From Occallatibacter savannae (GTDB lineage Bacteria; Acidobacteriota; Terriglobia; Terriglobales; Acidobacteriaceae), in assembly GCF_003131205.1 (NCBI RefSeq), contig NZ_QFFY01000007.1:124001-188000 (forward strand): a stretch of 64,000 nt of DNA. The letters run 5' to 3'. A model generated the notes under the pieces. The model did no database searches. It was not told where the DNA came from and saw only the letters and a program-made list of their open reading frames with translations. Below, piece by piece: positions 1 to 7,942 of the stretch. Position 1 is the stretch's first letter, and every line of letters starts with the position of its first letter. Made by a program: the position numbers and the translations under genes.

Positions 1-912
1 ATCGACACATGGGCCAAAAAGCCCCTTGATTTTGAGCCCGGCACCCAGTGGCAATACTCCAACACCAACTACGTCATCGCCGGCCTCATCGTTGAAAAAG
101 TCAGCGGCCAGAAAGTCATGGACTTCCTCGGCGAGCACATCTTTCACCCGCTCGGCATGAAGAGCGTCTGGAACTCTGACGAGAAAAAACTCACCCAGAC
201 CGACGCCACTCCCTACATCCGCTACGCACTCGGCCCTCTCCGCCCCGCTCCCAAAGAAGGTGAAGGCTGGATGTTCGCTGCAGGAGAGCTCGCCATGACC
301 GCGCACGACCTCGCTCTCTGGGACATCAGCCTCATCGCGCAATCCGTCCTCAAGCCCGAGAGCTACAAACAGATGTTCACCGAAGTAAAGCTCAAGATTG
401 GCACGGGCAGTCACTACGGCCTCGGCGTTGACGTGCTCAATCGCAATGGCCACCGCGAAATCGAGCACAGCGGCGAAGTCACCGGCTTCGTCTCCGACAA
501 CGTCGTCTACGTCGACGACGGAGTCGCCGTTGCGGTACTCACCAACCATATGGAGAGCGGCGCCAGCCAGATCGCACAGCTCTCCGCCGACACCCTCATT
601 GGCGAAAAGCGCTCGCCTTCTGAAGAGCAGGCGCTCAACATCTATCGCGGCCTTCAGAAGGGCCAGATCGATCGCAATCTTCTCGCGCCCAACCTCAGCG
701 ACTACTTCTCCGCGCAGGCCCTCTCCGATTTCAAAGACAGCCTCGGACCTCTCGGCGAGCCTCTCACCTTCCGCCAGACCGGCGAGTCGTTGCGCGGCGG
801 CATGACATACCGCGGCTACCGCGTCGTGTATCCCACCCGCCGCCTCAGCATCAGCACCTACACCTACCCCGACGGCAAACTCGAGCAATACCTCGTCGGG
901 CCCGCCGACTGA
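1..912 (+). CDS. Serine hydrolase, beta-lactamase (class C/PBP-like) family, 5' truncated by window edge
   Basis: The reading frame is open from base 1, so the start lies before the window; the first internal ATG at 118 is not the real start. About 303 residues remain. The YSN motif (residues 19-21 of the visible part) matches the second catalytic motif (YxN) of class C beta-lactamase-fold serine hydrolases; the SxxK nucleophile motif must lie upstream. A His-Ser-Gly (HSGEVTG) segment near residue 156 fits the third motif region. The C-terminal ~100 residues form an extra domain often seen in such proteins from acidobacteria. Likely an exported esterase, peptidase or penicillin-binding-like hydrolase; the substrate cannot be told. 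An alpha/beta hydrolase follows after 36 bp. Confidence 0.85.
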   Translation: MDTWAKKPLDFEPGTQWQYSNTNYVIAGLIVEKVSGQKVMDFLGEHIFHPLGMKSVWNSDEKKLTQTDATPYIRYALGPLRPAPKEGEGWMFAAGELAMTAHDLALWDISLIAQSVLKPESYKQMFTEVKLKIGTGSHYGLGVDVLNRNGHREIEHSGEVTGFVSDNVVYVDDGVAVAVLTNHMESGASQIAQLSADTLIGEKRSPSEEQALNIYRGLQKGQIDRNLLAPNLSDYFSAQALSDFKDSLGPLGEPLTFRQTGESLRGGMTYRGYRVVYPTRRLSISTYTYPDGKLEQYLVGPAD

Positions 913-914
913 AC

Positions 915-945
915 TGACGACTGGAAACTGGCAACTGGAAACTCT
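915..945. repeat. Short ACTGGxAACTGG-type tandem repeat
   Basis: The spacer between the first two genes consists of imperfect copies of a 7-10 bp unit (ACTGG-AAACTGG-CAACTGG). Similar runs occur at 59058-59090 and 60908-60966. They sit at gene ends and code for nothing visible. Confidence 0.6.
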
Positions 946-948
946 TCT

Positions 949-1743
949 GTGAGACTCGCTCAACGCATCGCTTTCACAACTTCGCTCACCATCGCCAGCC
1001 GCTTTATCCAACTAAGAGATCGCCTCCTCGGCCGGATCCCTCGCTCGTATCCCGCTTGCCCCAGCCTCCGCACCACTCGGCACACACTCTCCAGCGGCAA
1101 AAACCTGCTCGACGCAATCTTTGTTGAGCCCGAAGCCTCACCGCCACGATCAGCACTCCTCATCTGTCACGGGATTGGCGAAACCGCCCCGCAGTGGTTC
1201 CCCATCCAGCGCATCTTTGCCGAGAGCGGCATTGCCTCTCTCGTCTTCGACTACTCCGGCTACGGTCGCAGCACCGGCCACCCCGATTTCCACCAGTTCG
1301 AACAGGACGCCGTCTCCTCGTTCGCATTTCTGCAGCGTCTCGCGCCCGGCACACCCATCACGCTTCTCGGCTTTTCGCTCGGCACCGGAATTGCGCCCGC
1401 CATCCTCAACCGTGTCACGCCCGATCGCCTCATCCTCTGCGCCGGATATACCTCATTCCGCAAAGCCGCGCGCGCCGCGTGGATCCCGCCCTTCATGACG
1501 CCGCTCGTGCCGCCCATATGGTCCGCTCGCGAGGCCCTCTGCGACTCCACACTCCCCATCCTCATCGTCCACGGCGACCGCGACCGCCTCTTTCCGGCGC
1601 ATATGGCTCACGAACTCCACGCCTGCACCAACCATCGCGCCGACTTCCTCACACTCCCCGCCCGCACCCACAACTCCCCCTTCTACAAACCCCAACCCGA
1701 ATACTGGAACCCAATCATCAGCTGGCTCTTGTCGCGTCCTTAG
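949..1743 (+). CDS. Alpha/beta hydrolase
   Basis: 264 aa from a GTG start. Alpha/beta-hydrolase fold: nucleophile elbow GFSLG near residue 141, an acidic residue in VHGDRD near residue 210, and a His in ARTHNSPF near residue 243, which together give a Ser-Asp-His triad. HGIG near residue 74 is a plausible oxyanion-hole strand. The N-terminal ~25 residues are basic then hydrophobic and may act as a membrane anchor. Related proteins (BAAT/dienelactone-hydrolase type, YqiA/Bem46-like) act on small esters or acyl groups; the substrate is unknown. It follows the serine hydrolase by 36 bp of repeat DNA, so co-transcription is possible but not shown. Confidence 0.85.
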   Translation: MRLAQRIAFTTSLTIASRFIQLRDRLLGRIPRSYPACPSLRTTRHTLSSGKNLLDAIFVEPEASPPRSALLICHGIGETAPQWFPIQRIFAESGIASLVFDYSGYGRSTGHPDFHQFEQDAVSSFAFLQRLAPGTPITLLGFSLGTGIAPAILNRVTPDRLILCAGYTSFRKAARAAWIPPFMTPLVPPIWSAREALCDSTLPILIVHGDRDRLFPAHMAHELHACTNHRADFLTLPARTHNSPFYKPQPEYWNPIISWLLSRP

Positions 1744-1800
1744 TCCCTACGTCCCTAGTCCCTAGTCCCTACTCCCTACGTCCCCTAGTAAACTGTCCCT
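1742..1800. repeat. TCCCTAG heptamer tandem repeat
   Basis: The whole spacer between the alpha/beta hydrolase and ffh is built from variants of TCCCTAG/TCCCTACG. The same heptamer recurs at 29973-29999 and 42535-42612. It leaves no room for a normal Shine-Dalgarno before ffh. Confidence 0.8.
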
Positions 1801-1803
1801 AGC

Positions 1804-3195
1804 ATGTTTGAGAACCTCACAGAGAAGCTGCAGCGGGCCTTCAAGACCCTTCGAGGCCAGGGAACCCTTACCGAAGAAAACATGGACGAGGCTCTCAAAG
1901 AGATCCGCGTCGCCATGCTCGAAGCCGACGTCAACCTCAACGTCGTCAAGGAACTCGTCGAGCACATCCGCGCCAAGGCCGTCGGCACCGAAGTCCTCAC
2001 CGCGCTCTCGCCCTCCGAGCAGGTCATCAAAATCGTCCGCGACGAGCTCATCGAACTCCTGGGCCGCGACACCGCGCGCTTCAAGTTCTCCTCCCAGCCG
2101 CCGACCGTCATCCTCATGGCCGGTCTCCAGGGCTCCGGCAAAACCACCACCTCCGGCAAGCTCGCCCAGTGGCTCAAGAAGGGCGGACACCGCCCCATGC
2201 TCGTCTCCGTCGACGTCTACCGTCCCGCCGCCCGCGAGCAGCTCAAAGTTGTCGCTAAGTCCATCGACGCCCGCCTCTACGAGGGCAAAGTTGACGGCCA
2301 GGCAGCCGACTCCAAACTCGTCGAACGCCTCGCCACCGAAGCCCGCCGCGAAGCCCGCATCCTCGCCTGCGACACCCTCATCGTCGACACCGCCGGCCGC
2401 CTCCACGTCGACGAAGAGCTCATGTCCGAAATGGAGCAGCTCAAGAAGCTCCTCAATCCCTCCGAAATCCTCTTCGTCGCCGACGCCATGACTGGACAGG
2501 ACGCCGTAAACTCGGCGCAGGACTTCCACAAGCGCCTCGGCCTCACCGGCGTCGTCCTCACCAAAATGGATGGCGACTCCCGCGGCGGCGCAGCTCTCTC
2601 CATCCGCCACGTCACCGGCCAGCCCATCAAGTTCATCGGCACCGGCGAAAAACCCGACGCCTTCGAGCCCTTCCATCCTGACCGCATCGTCGGCCGCATC
2701 CTCGGCATGGGCGACATGCTCTCGCTGATCGAAAAAGCCGAGTCCGCCCTCGACAAGAAGAAGTCAGAAGAATTCGCAAAGAAGGCTCTCCTCGGAGATG
2801 GCTTCACGCTCGAAGACTTCCGCGATCAGTTGAAGCAGATCAAGAAGCTCGGCTCCATCGAATCCATCCTCAAGATGATGCCCTCCGTCGGCCCGTTTGC
2901 CGGACTTCAGCAGGCCGCCGGCCAGGTCGACGAAAAACAGTTCGTGCGCCTCGAAGCAATGATCAGTTCCATGACGCCCTACGAGCGTCGCAACCACGAA
3001 GTCATCTCCGGCTCGCGCCGCAAACGCATCGCCGCCGGCTCCGGCACCTCCGTACAGGAAGTGAACCAACTCCTCCGCCAGTACGCCCAGATGAGCAAAA
3101 TGTTCAAGCAAATGGGGAAAGGTGGCCTCGCCAAGCAGATGCTCCGCGGCGGCATGTCCGGGCTCATGGGCGGCCGCCAAAAATTCGGACGATGA
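1804..3195 (+). CDS. ffh: Signal recognition particle protein Ffh
   Basis: 463 aa, the usual length for bacterial SRP54/Ffh. An N-terminal helical bundle is followed by the GTPase domain with the P-loop GLQGSGKTTT (near residue 105), the DTAGR G3 motif (near 194) and the TKMDGDSRGG segment (near 250). The C-terminal M domain is Met-rich and ends with Gly/Met repeats (QMLRGGMSGLMGG). Ffh binds 4.5S RNA and signal sequences of nascent inner-membrane proteins and docks with FtsY. No Shine-Dalgarno is visible before the ATG because repeat DNA runs up to the gene. The rpsP-rimM-trmD genes that often follow ffh are absent; a peroxiredoxin-like gene follows instead. Confidence 0.98.
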   Translation: MFENLTEKLQRAFKTLRGQGTLTEENMDEALKEIRVAMLEADVNLNVVKELVEHIRAKAVGTEVLTALSPSEQVIKIVRDELIELLGRDTARFKFSSQPPTVILMAGLQGSGKTTTSGKLAQWLKKGGHRPMLVSVDVYRPAAREQLKVVAKSIDARLYEGKVDGQAADSKLVERLATEARREARILACDTLIVDTAGRLHVDEELMSEMEQLKKLLNPSEILFVADAMTGQDAVNSAQDFHKRLGLTGVVLTKMDGDSRGGAALSIRHVTGQPIKFIGTGEKPDAFEPFHPDRIVGRILGMGDMLSLIEKAESALDKKKSEEFAKKALLGDGFTLEDFRDQLKQIKKLGSIESILKMMPSVGPFAGLQQAAGQVDEKQFVRLEAMISSMTPYERRNHEVISGSRRKRIAAGSGTSVQEVNQLLRQYAQMSKMFKQMGKGGLAKQMLRGGMSGLMGGRQKFGR

Positions 3196-3221
3196 AGTTT
3201 GTCTCCGTCTCTCAACACCAA

Positions 3222-3294
3222 CTGTCATCCTGAGCGCACGGGGCCCCAAGCGTACTTTTCAGCTTGGGGTGGTAAGCGAAGGATCTGCTTTTTT
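3222..3294. repeat. TGTCATCCTGAGCG...GAAGGATCTGC dispersed repeat with internal hairpin
   Basis: This copy has the ends TGTCATCCTGAGCG and CGAAGGATCTGC, with an insert containing the perfect 8-bp inverted repeat CCCCAAGC/GCTTGGGG. Relatives lie at 32249-32289 and 49795-49838. Placed just after ffh, the hairpin could also attenuate transcription. Confidence 0.65.
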
Positions 3295-3329
3295 CGAAGC
3301 GCACAAGGGCCTGACCCGCTGAACCAAGA

Positions 3330-3983
3330 ATGACCCCTCTCCAGGACCAACTCGACGAGATCACATCCAACACGCGCCACCTCGTCCAGCCCGAGCGCCT
3401 CGCCATCAGCGAACGCGCCGTCGAAGACCTCTTCGTCACCGGTATCGAAGACCGCATACTCCCCGCCGGCGCGCAAGCACCCGATTTCGCCCTCAAAGAC
3501 TCAAGCGGCAAACTCGTCCGCTCCCGAGATATCCTCGCCCTCGGCCCTCTCGTCATCAAGTTCTTCCGCGGACGCTGGTGCCCCTATTGCGTCACCGAAC
3601 TCGAGACCTGGCGCGACCTCTACGGCAAACTCCGCGAGGGCGGCGCATTGTTGGTCGCCATCACGCCGCAAACCGAACGCCAGAGCGACTTCATGGTAGG
3701 CCAGCACGGGCTTCCCTTCCCCGTCCTCTCCGATCCCGGCAACCTAGTCGCAGAGAAGTTCGGCCTCGTCTACACCATTCCCGATTACCACCGCGACTAC
3801 TACCTCTCCATCCTCGTAAATCTACCGTTCATCAACGGCGACAAGAGCTGGCGACTTCCCCTCCCCGCCACCTACGTCATCGAAAGAGACGACAAGGTCC
3901 TCTACGCCGAAGCCCACGCCGACTTCCGCGTCCGCCCCGAACCCGAAGAGGCCCTCTCCGCCTGCCGCATCCATCTCCGCTGA
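3330..3983 (+). CDS. Peroxiredoxin-like (AhpC/TSA, thioredoxin-fold) protein
   Basis: 217 aa. Residues 50-215 form an AhpC/TSA-type thioredoxin fold: PAGAQAPDFAL is the usual entry strand, and the redox centre is GRWCPYC (CxxC near residues 83-86). Later segments (LSDPGN, then LPATYVIERD with the cis-Pro region) match bacterioferritin-comigratory/peroxiredoxin-like proteins. Likely a cytosolic thiol peroxidase or disulfide reductase, as no signal peptide is visible. The N-terminal ~45 residues are a helical extension. No good Shine-Dalgarno precedes the ATG. It converges on the GH20 gene. Confidence 0.85.
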   Translation: MTPLQDQLDEITSNTRHLVQPERLAISERAVEDLFVTGIEDRILPAGAQAPDFALKDSSGKLVRSRDILALGPLVIKFFRGRWCPYCVTELETWRDLYGKLREGGALLVAITPQTERQSDFMVGQHGLPFPVLSDPGNLVAEKFGLVYTIPDYHRDYYLSILVNLPFINGDKSWRLPLPATYVIERDDKVLYAEAHADFRVRPEPEEALSACRIHLR

Positions 3984-4035
3984 TCAGCATCGCGCAACCG
4001 TTCGGTTGCAATCAGATTCCAAGTTGGTGAAAGTG

Positions 4036-4149
4036 GGCGCCGCCGAGCCTGTCCTGAGCGCAGCCGAGGCTCCCACGCATTTGGGGACCGGGAATCAAGT
4101 TCATGCTTGAAGATCTGGGTGCCCCACATCTCGCAGAGATGTGGGAACC
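4036..4149. repeat. Family-A hairpin repeat (GGTGCCCC...), with a partial second element
   Basis: A perfect 10-bp stem (4123-4132 with 4136-4145, loop GCA) lies in the frame GGGTGCCCC...GTGGGAACC. Just before it is a partial relative ending TTTGGGGACCGGG. It sits between convergent genes and could help end transcription. About 14 related elements occur in the window. Confidence 0.75.
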
Positions 4150-4152
4150 AAC

Positions 4153-6247
4153 TCACTTCACCGGCGAACTCCCACCCGGCAACCCCACCTGCTCCGCCGG
4201 CGGCAGTGTCCGCGTCTCGTGCCACTTCTGAATCACGTTCTGCCACGCCATCGACCACCCCACCCATAACTGCGCCGCGCGATCATACCGCGCCTGATTC
4301 ACATCCAGCCAGTACGGCCGATTATCTCTCAGCCATGCATCGCGATAGAGCCTTCCCAGCTGCGCATACCCGTCTCGGATATCCTCGAACCGCCCATTGT
4401 TCGACCCGATCGTGTACATCGCCTCGCCCACTTCATCCCAGCGCTTCTTATCACCCGAAGCCGCAGCCGCCTGAGCCTTCGCATACAGATCCGCGCACTC
4501 CTGCGCAAACTGGAACTTCAGCCCGATGAAGTCGATCCGCCGCGCGCCGAGCTGCAGCGCGTCCAGCGCCTCCTGATTCTCCAGCTTCCCCGCAGCCCTC
4601 GCCTGCGCCAGCAGAGTAATCGCCTTCTCCGCATGAAGCCGCAATTCCGAGACAACCGGCATCAGCTTCGCCGAAATCTCCCGTCCCTCCGGTGAATATG
4701 GATCGGCCCAGAAATACCGGTCCTCTGCGCCATACAAGTCGACCTTGCGCAACACCGCATGCGCCGCCATCAGCTCCTGCTGCGCCTGGCTGATCTTCCC
4801 AGTCTCGTCGCCGTGAAATGCCTGCCCATACGCCGCCGTGAAGTTCTCGGCAGAACTCTCGCCCGGCTGCCACGCCGCCGCCGCCCCAAACAGCAGCCCA
4901 AACCAGTTCTCGTCCTCGATGCCTTCGCCGTCATCATTCCAAACCGTATTCAGCAAGCCCTTAGCGCCCAGCTTCTGCCCATCCCGCACGAAGTTCTTGA
5001 TGTTCCCCAGCGCCTCGTTGTTATCCGGATACACGCGGTTCCAGTTATTCACGCCCGTCGCCACCCACGTCTCCAGGCCCGACTTCAAAAACGGCTCCAG
5101 ATTCTGCGTGAAGTCCGGCTTGTTGTCGTAGTGCCACGAAACCGCAATCATGTCCTTCGGCAGCGTGCCCACCAGCTCCGGCGAGTTCTCCGCAATGTCA
5201 CCCCAGAACAGCAGCCGCTTGTGCAGCGGCGCAAGCTCCTCATGAATCTTCCCCAAAAAAATCCAGATACACTTTCCCTAATCCCTGCTGCGCCACCTGG
5301 TCGTGCGTTCGTCCCAGCCCAAGCTGGTCTGTCTCATCCGCGCCGATATGCGCATACGGCCCCGGAAACACCTTCGCCAACTCGCCGAACCACTCGCCGA
5401 TCTGCGGCAGGCTCGCCGCATCCCCGGGCGCCAGCACCGCTCCATGCGGCGTCTCGCCCAGCTTTGAGTACTCCTCGAACTTCAGCACATGATGCAGATG
5501 CCCGAACGCCTCCTGCTCCGGAATGATCGTGATGTGATACTTCGCCGCGAACTCGACCAGTTCTTTCCCTTCTTCCGGAGTCATCGCGCCACCGGGAAAC
5601 GCCGCCACCGGAGTGCTCGCATACGCAAATGTGTGCTCGAAGTAGGGCGAGAAGATGTTGTACTTGTAAGCCGCCAGCGTGCGAATCTCACGTTTCAGGA
5701 ACTCCATATTCGGCAGCGGCCCGCGCGACCAGTCGTCCGAAATTCCCCGGTGCGGCATCGCCGGCCAATCCCGAATCGTCGGCACCAGCAGCACCGCATC
5801 CTTCCCCGCCCCGCGCACCAACTGCTTCACCGTCTGCGCACCATAGAAGATTCCAGCAGACGTCGCCGCCCGCACCACCAGTTCATGCGCACCGACGGGC
5901 TCGATCTGATAGGCCTCGTCCGAAGTGTCTGAAATCTCCTTCGCTCGTGCGCTGCTCACGCGCTCGAGCCGAATCGTAGTCATCTGATTCGTTCGAGCAT
6001 TCAGTCTTGCTTTCGGAACCCCGCGAGCGTACAGACCCTTGCCCAGATCTTCAGCGCTGAACTCGTCCTCCGGATTCACCCCGGATATGACGCGCAATCC
6101 ACCCGCTCCGATCGCGAACGACTTCACCGCCTTGCACTCCCGCACCGCCGGCACCAGCTTCAGATCCGCACACGAGGGCACACTCTGCGCCGCAGCACCC
6201 ATCATCCCAAACAAAACACAAGAAGCACCCAGCGCACCAAACCGCAT
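4153..6247 (-). pseudogene. GH20 beta-N-acetylhexosaminidase, interrupted by a one-base frameshift
   Basis: Two open frames form one gene: the 5' part (6247 down to 5240) and the 3' part (5256 down to 4153). The first has a signal peptide (start MRFGALGASC, cleavage near AAAQS), a GH20b-like N-terminal domain, then the TIM barrel with the catalytic Asp-Glu pair in HIGADETD. The second completes the barrel (LFWGD, WATGVNNW, TVWNDDGEG). At 5255-5261 the minus strand reads T7; removing one T joins LDF to LGKIHEEL without loss. The product would remove terminal GlcNAc/GalNAc from chitin, murein or glycans outside the cytoplasm. Either a real mutation or a homopolymer sequencing error. Start ATG at 6247 chosen over TTG at 6259. 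Confidence 0.85.
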
Positions 6248-6354
6248 CAGAACCCCCAATAAAAACGTTTGAACCCAGCCCCGCCAGACTAAATCCTGCC
6301 TCCCGTCCGCACAACTGTGAACCTTGGCTCTGAATTGATCTTCGGCGTTGCAAG

Positions 6355-6432
6355 AAGCGTCAGGGCACGACTTCAGTCGTGCCGATAGACGCCTTCTCTG
6401 AAGAGATTCCCGCGGGCTTCAGCCCGCGCGAT
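6355..6432. repeat. Family-B hairpin repeat (GGCACGACT/AGTCGTGCC plus CGCGGGCTTCAGCCCGCG)
   Basis: Two short palindromes: GGCACGACTTCAGTCGTGCC at 6364-6383, and CGCGGGCTTCAGCCCGCG near 6411-6428. The first, with its lead GAAGCGTCAG, recurs almost exactly at 7850-7878, so copies flank the acyltransferase gene on both sides. Confidence 0.75.
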
Positions 6433-6525
6433 CGCATGTACAACAACAAAACGGAGGGAGCAGGAGCCTTCAGGCCCGGGCTGTGCCTCATTCATCGCGC
6501 GCTTCAATGCGCGATAAGTGGAAAT

Positions 6526-7776
6526 CTAAATCCGGATGAATATCTTCTTCTTGTACATCCAGTACAGCATCACCCAATACGCCCCCATCGTCAGCACGCC
6601 CAGGAAGAACGGCTCCAGCCCCGTCCCGAACACATTCAAGAACCCCATCCCCAGATGAATCTTGAAGCTGCTCAGAATAAACTCCTCCCACAGATGCGCC
6701 ATCAGATATGCCGCAATCGAGTTCATCCCCACAACCACCAGCGGAAACGCAACCTTCCGGTAGCCCTTTATATCGATGACCCACGAGAACGCCGCCAGAA
6801 ACGCGAGGCAAACGCCCCCGCTCCACAGCGTCCACGCTGGCGTCCAGATCCGCTTCACAATCGGGCAAATCCCCGCAAAGTGCAGCACCAGTCCCGCGGC
6901 CATCAGCCCGACTGCCGCAATCGCAAACTTCCGAAGTGGGATTTTGGGCGCACTCTCGTGAAACCACCTTCCCGCAATCAGCCCCAGCAGCATCGTCCCC
7001 AGCGTCGGAATGAAACTCAGCGTCAGGTACCCGCCATCGTTATACGCAAACCGGCTCGTGCGCGGAAACAGATTCAGAAACCACACATCAAACGCATTCC
7101 CCAGGTTGCTGTTCTTGTTCCAATGCGCAGCAAAGCCGTGGTAAAGATACTTCTGCACAAACTCCGGCGATACGCCCACAGCCGCCCAGTTGTAGTTCGC
7201 CTCCGGCGCCGGATAAAGCGCCCACGCCATCCAGTACCCGAACAGAATCACGCCCAGCCACACCCACTGCCACCGCGGTTTCAGGAACGCGATCAGAAAT
7301 GCGAACGTGTACCCCAGCCCGATCTGACTCAACGTGTCTTCAAACGTGTAGTACGTGATCGGATGGTCGATCGACCGCAGAAAAACTCCCAGCGCAATCA
7401 GCAGCACGCTCCGCCACATCGTATGCAGCAGCATGTGTGCGAAGCTCTCGCCCTTCCGCTGCCTGCTTCGTATCGAATACGGCAGCGCCACGCCAGCGAG
7501 AAACGTAAACCCCGGCTGGATCGTGTCGTGCAGGCTCATCCCCGCCCACTCCACATGCGTCTGGTTGTACGCGAGAATCCGCCAGAACGTGCTCCCCGGA
7601 AACGCCTTCGCCGTGTCCGCCCAGCGCATCACCTCGCCCATCATCAGCACCATAACGAGCCCGCGATACGCATCCACAGCAACATTCCGCGGTGGCGGCG
7701 CAGCAATCGTGCTTCCTTCTTTTACTCGCGTAACAGACTCTGCCGGCGCAATCGCCTGGCTCGTAGCAGCAGACAT
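6526..7776 (-). CDS. HGSNAT-like membrane acyltransferase (DUF5009/heparan-alpha-glucosaminide N-acetyltransferase-type)
   Basis: About 416 aa, integral membrane protein with roughly ten hydrophobic segments. Diagnostic regions are the first helix entry RNVAVDAYRGLVMVLM, the loop WAGMSLHDTIQPGFTFLAG with its conserved His-Asp, and LITL/LGVFLRS-type second helices, as in COG4299 proteins related to lysosomal HGSNAT. These move acetyl groups across the membrane to amino sugars. The start at 7776 (or the adjacent ATG 7779) is preferred because AGGGAG lies 4-8 bases upstream; a GTG at 7821 has no support. It follows the GH20 gene in a minus-strand block, which fits joint handling of glucosamine-containing glycans, though repeats separate the two. 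Confidence 0.85.
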   Translation of the reverse strand: MSAATSQAIAPAESVTRVKEGSTIAAPPPRNVAVDAYRGLVMVLMMGEVMRWADTAKAFPGSTFWRILAYNQTHVEWAGMSLHDTIQPGFTFLAGVALPYSIRSRQRKGESFAHMLLHTMWRSVLLIALGVFLRSIDHPITYYTFEDTLSQIGLGYTFAFLIAFLKPRWQWVWLGVILFGYWMAWALYPAPEANYNWAAVGVSPEFVQKYLYHGFAAHWNKNSNLGNAFDVWFLNLFPRTSRFAYNDGGYLTLSFIPTLGTMLLGLIAGRWFHESAPKIPLRKFAIAAVGLMAAGLVLHFAGICPIVKRIWTPAWTLWSGGVCLAFLAAFSWVIDIKGYRKVAFPLVVVGMNSIAAYLMAHLWEEFILSSFKIHLGMGFLNVFGTGLEPFFLGVLTMGAYWVMLYWMYKKKIFIRI

Positions 7777-7849
7777 CATCAACTCCCTAGGGCTCAGGCC
7801 TGCGTTCCAGGAGACTTTCACTGAACGAGACTCGCCCGCACTCTCGAGA

Positions 7850-7878
7850 AGCGTCAGGGCACGACTTTAGTCGTGCCG
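7850..7878. repeat. Family-B hairpin repeat, second copy
   Basis: GAAGCGTCAG followed by GGCACGACTTTAGTCGTGCC (7859-7878), a near-exact direct repeat of 6355-6383 on the other side of the acyltransferase gene. Confidence 0.75.
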
Positions 7879-7889
7879 AACGGCTGGCT

Positions 7890-7925
7890 AAAAACGAAAA
7901 GGGTGCGGGCTTCAGCCCGCACCCC
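7890..7925 (-). terminator. Intrinsic terminator for xylB, made from a repeat hairpin
   Basis: On the minus strand a 10-bp GC stem (7925-7916 with 7911-7902, loop TGAA) is followed by TTTTCGTTTTT. It lies 18 bp after the xylulokinase stop. The stem belongs to the dispersed GCGGGCTTCAGCCCGC repeat family. Confidence 0.75.
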
Positions 7926-7942
7926 AGGACTGCCGCAGCAGT

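Noticed and set aside
5240..5275. Programmed translational frameshift in GH20
   Set aside because: No stimulatory structure or known slippery heptamer with biological precedent in this family; mutation or assembly error is simpler.
6379..7824. 481-residue open frame antisense to the acyltransferase
   Set aside because: Arg/His/Gln/Pro-rich and without domains; the opposite frame has clear transmembrane helices and family motifs.
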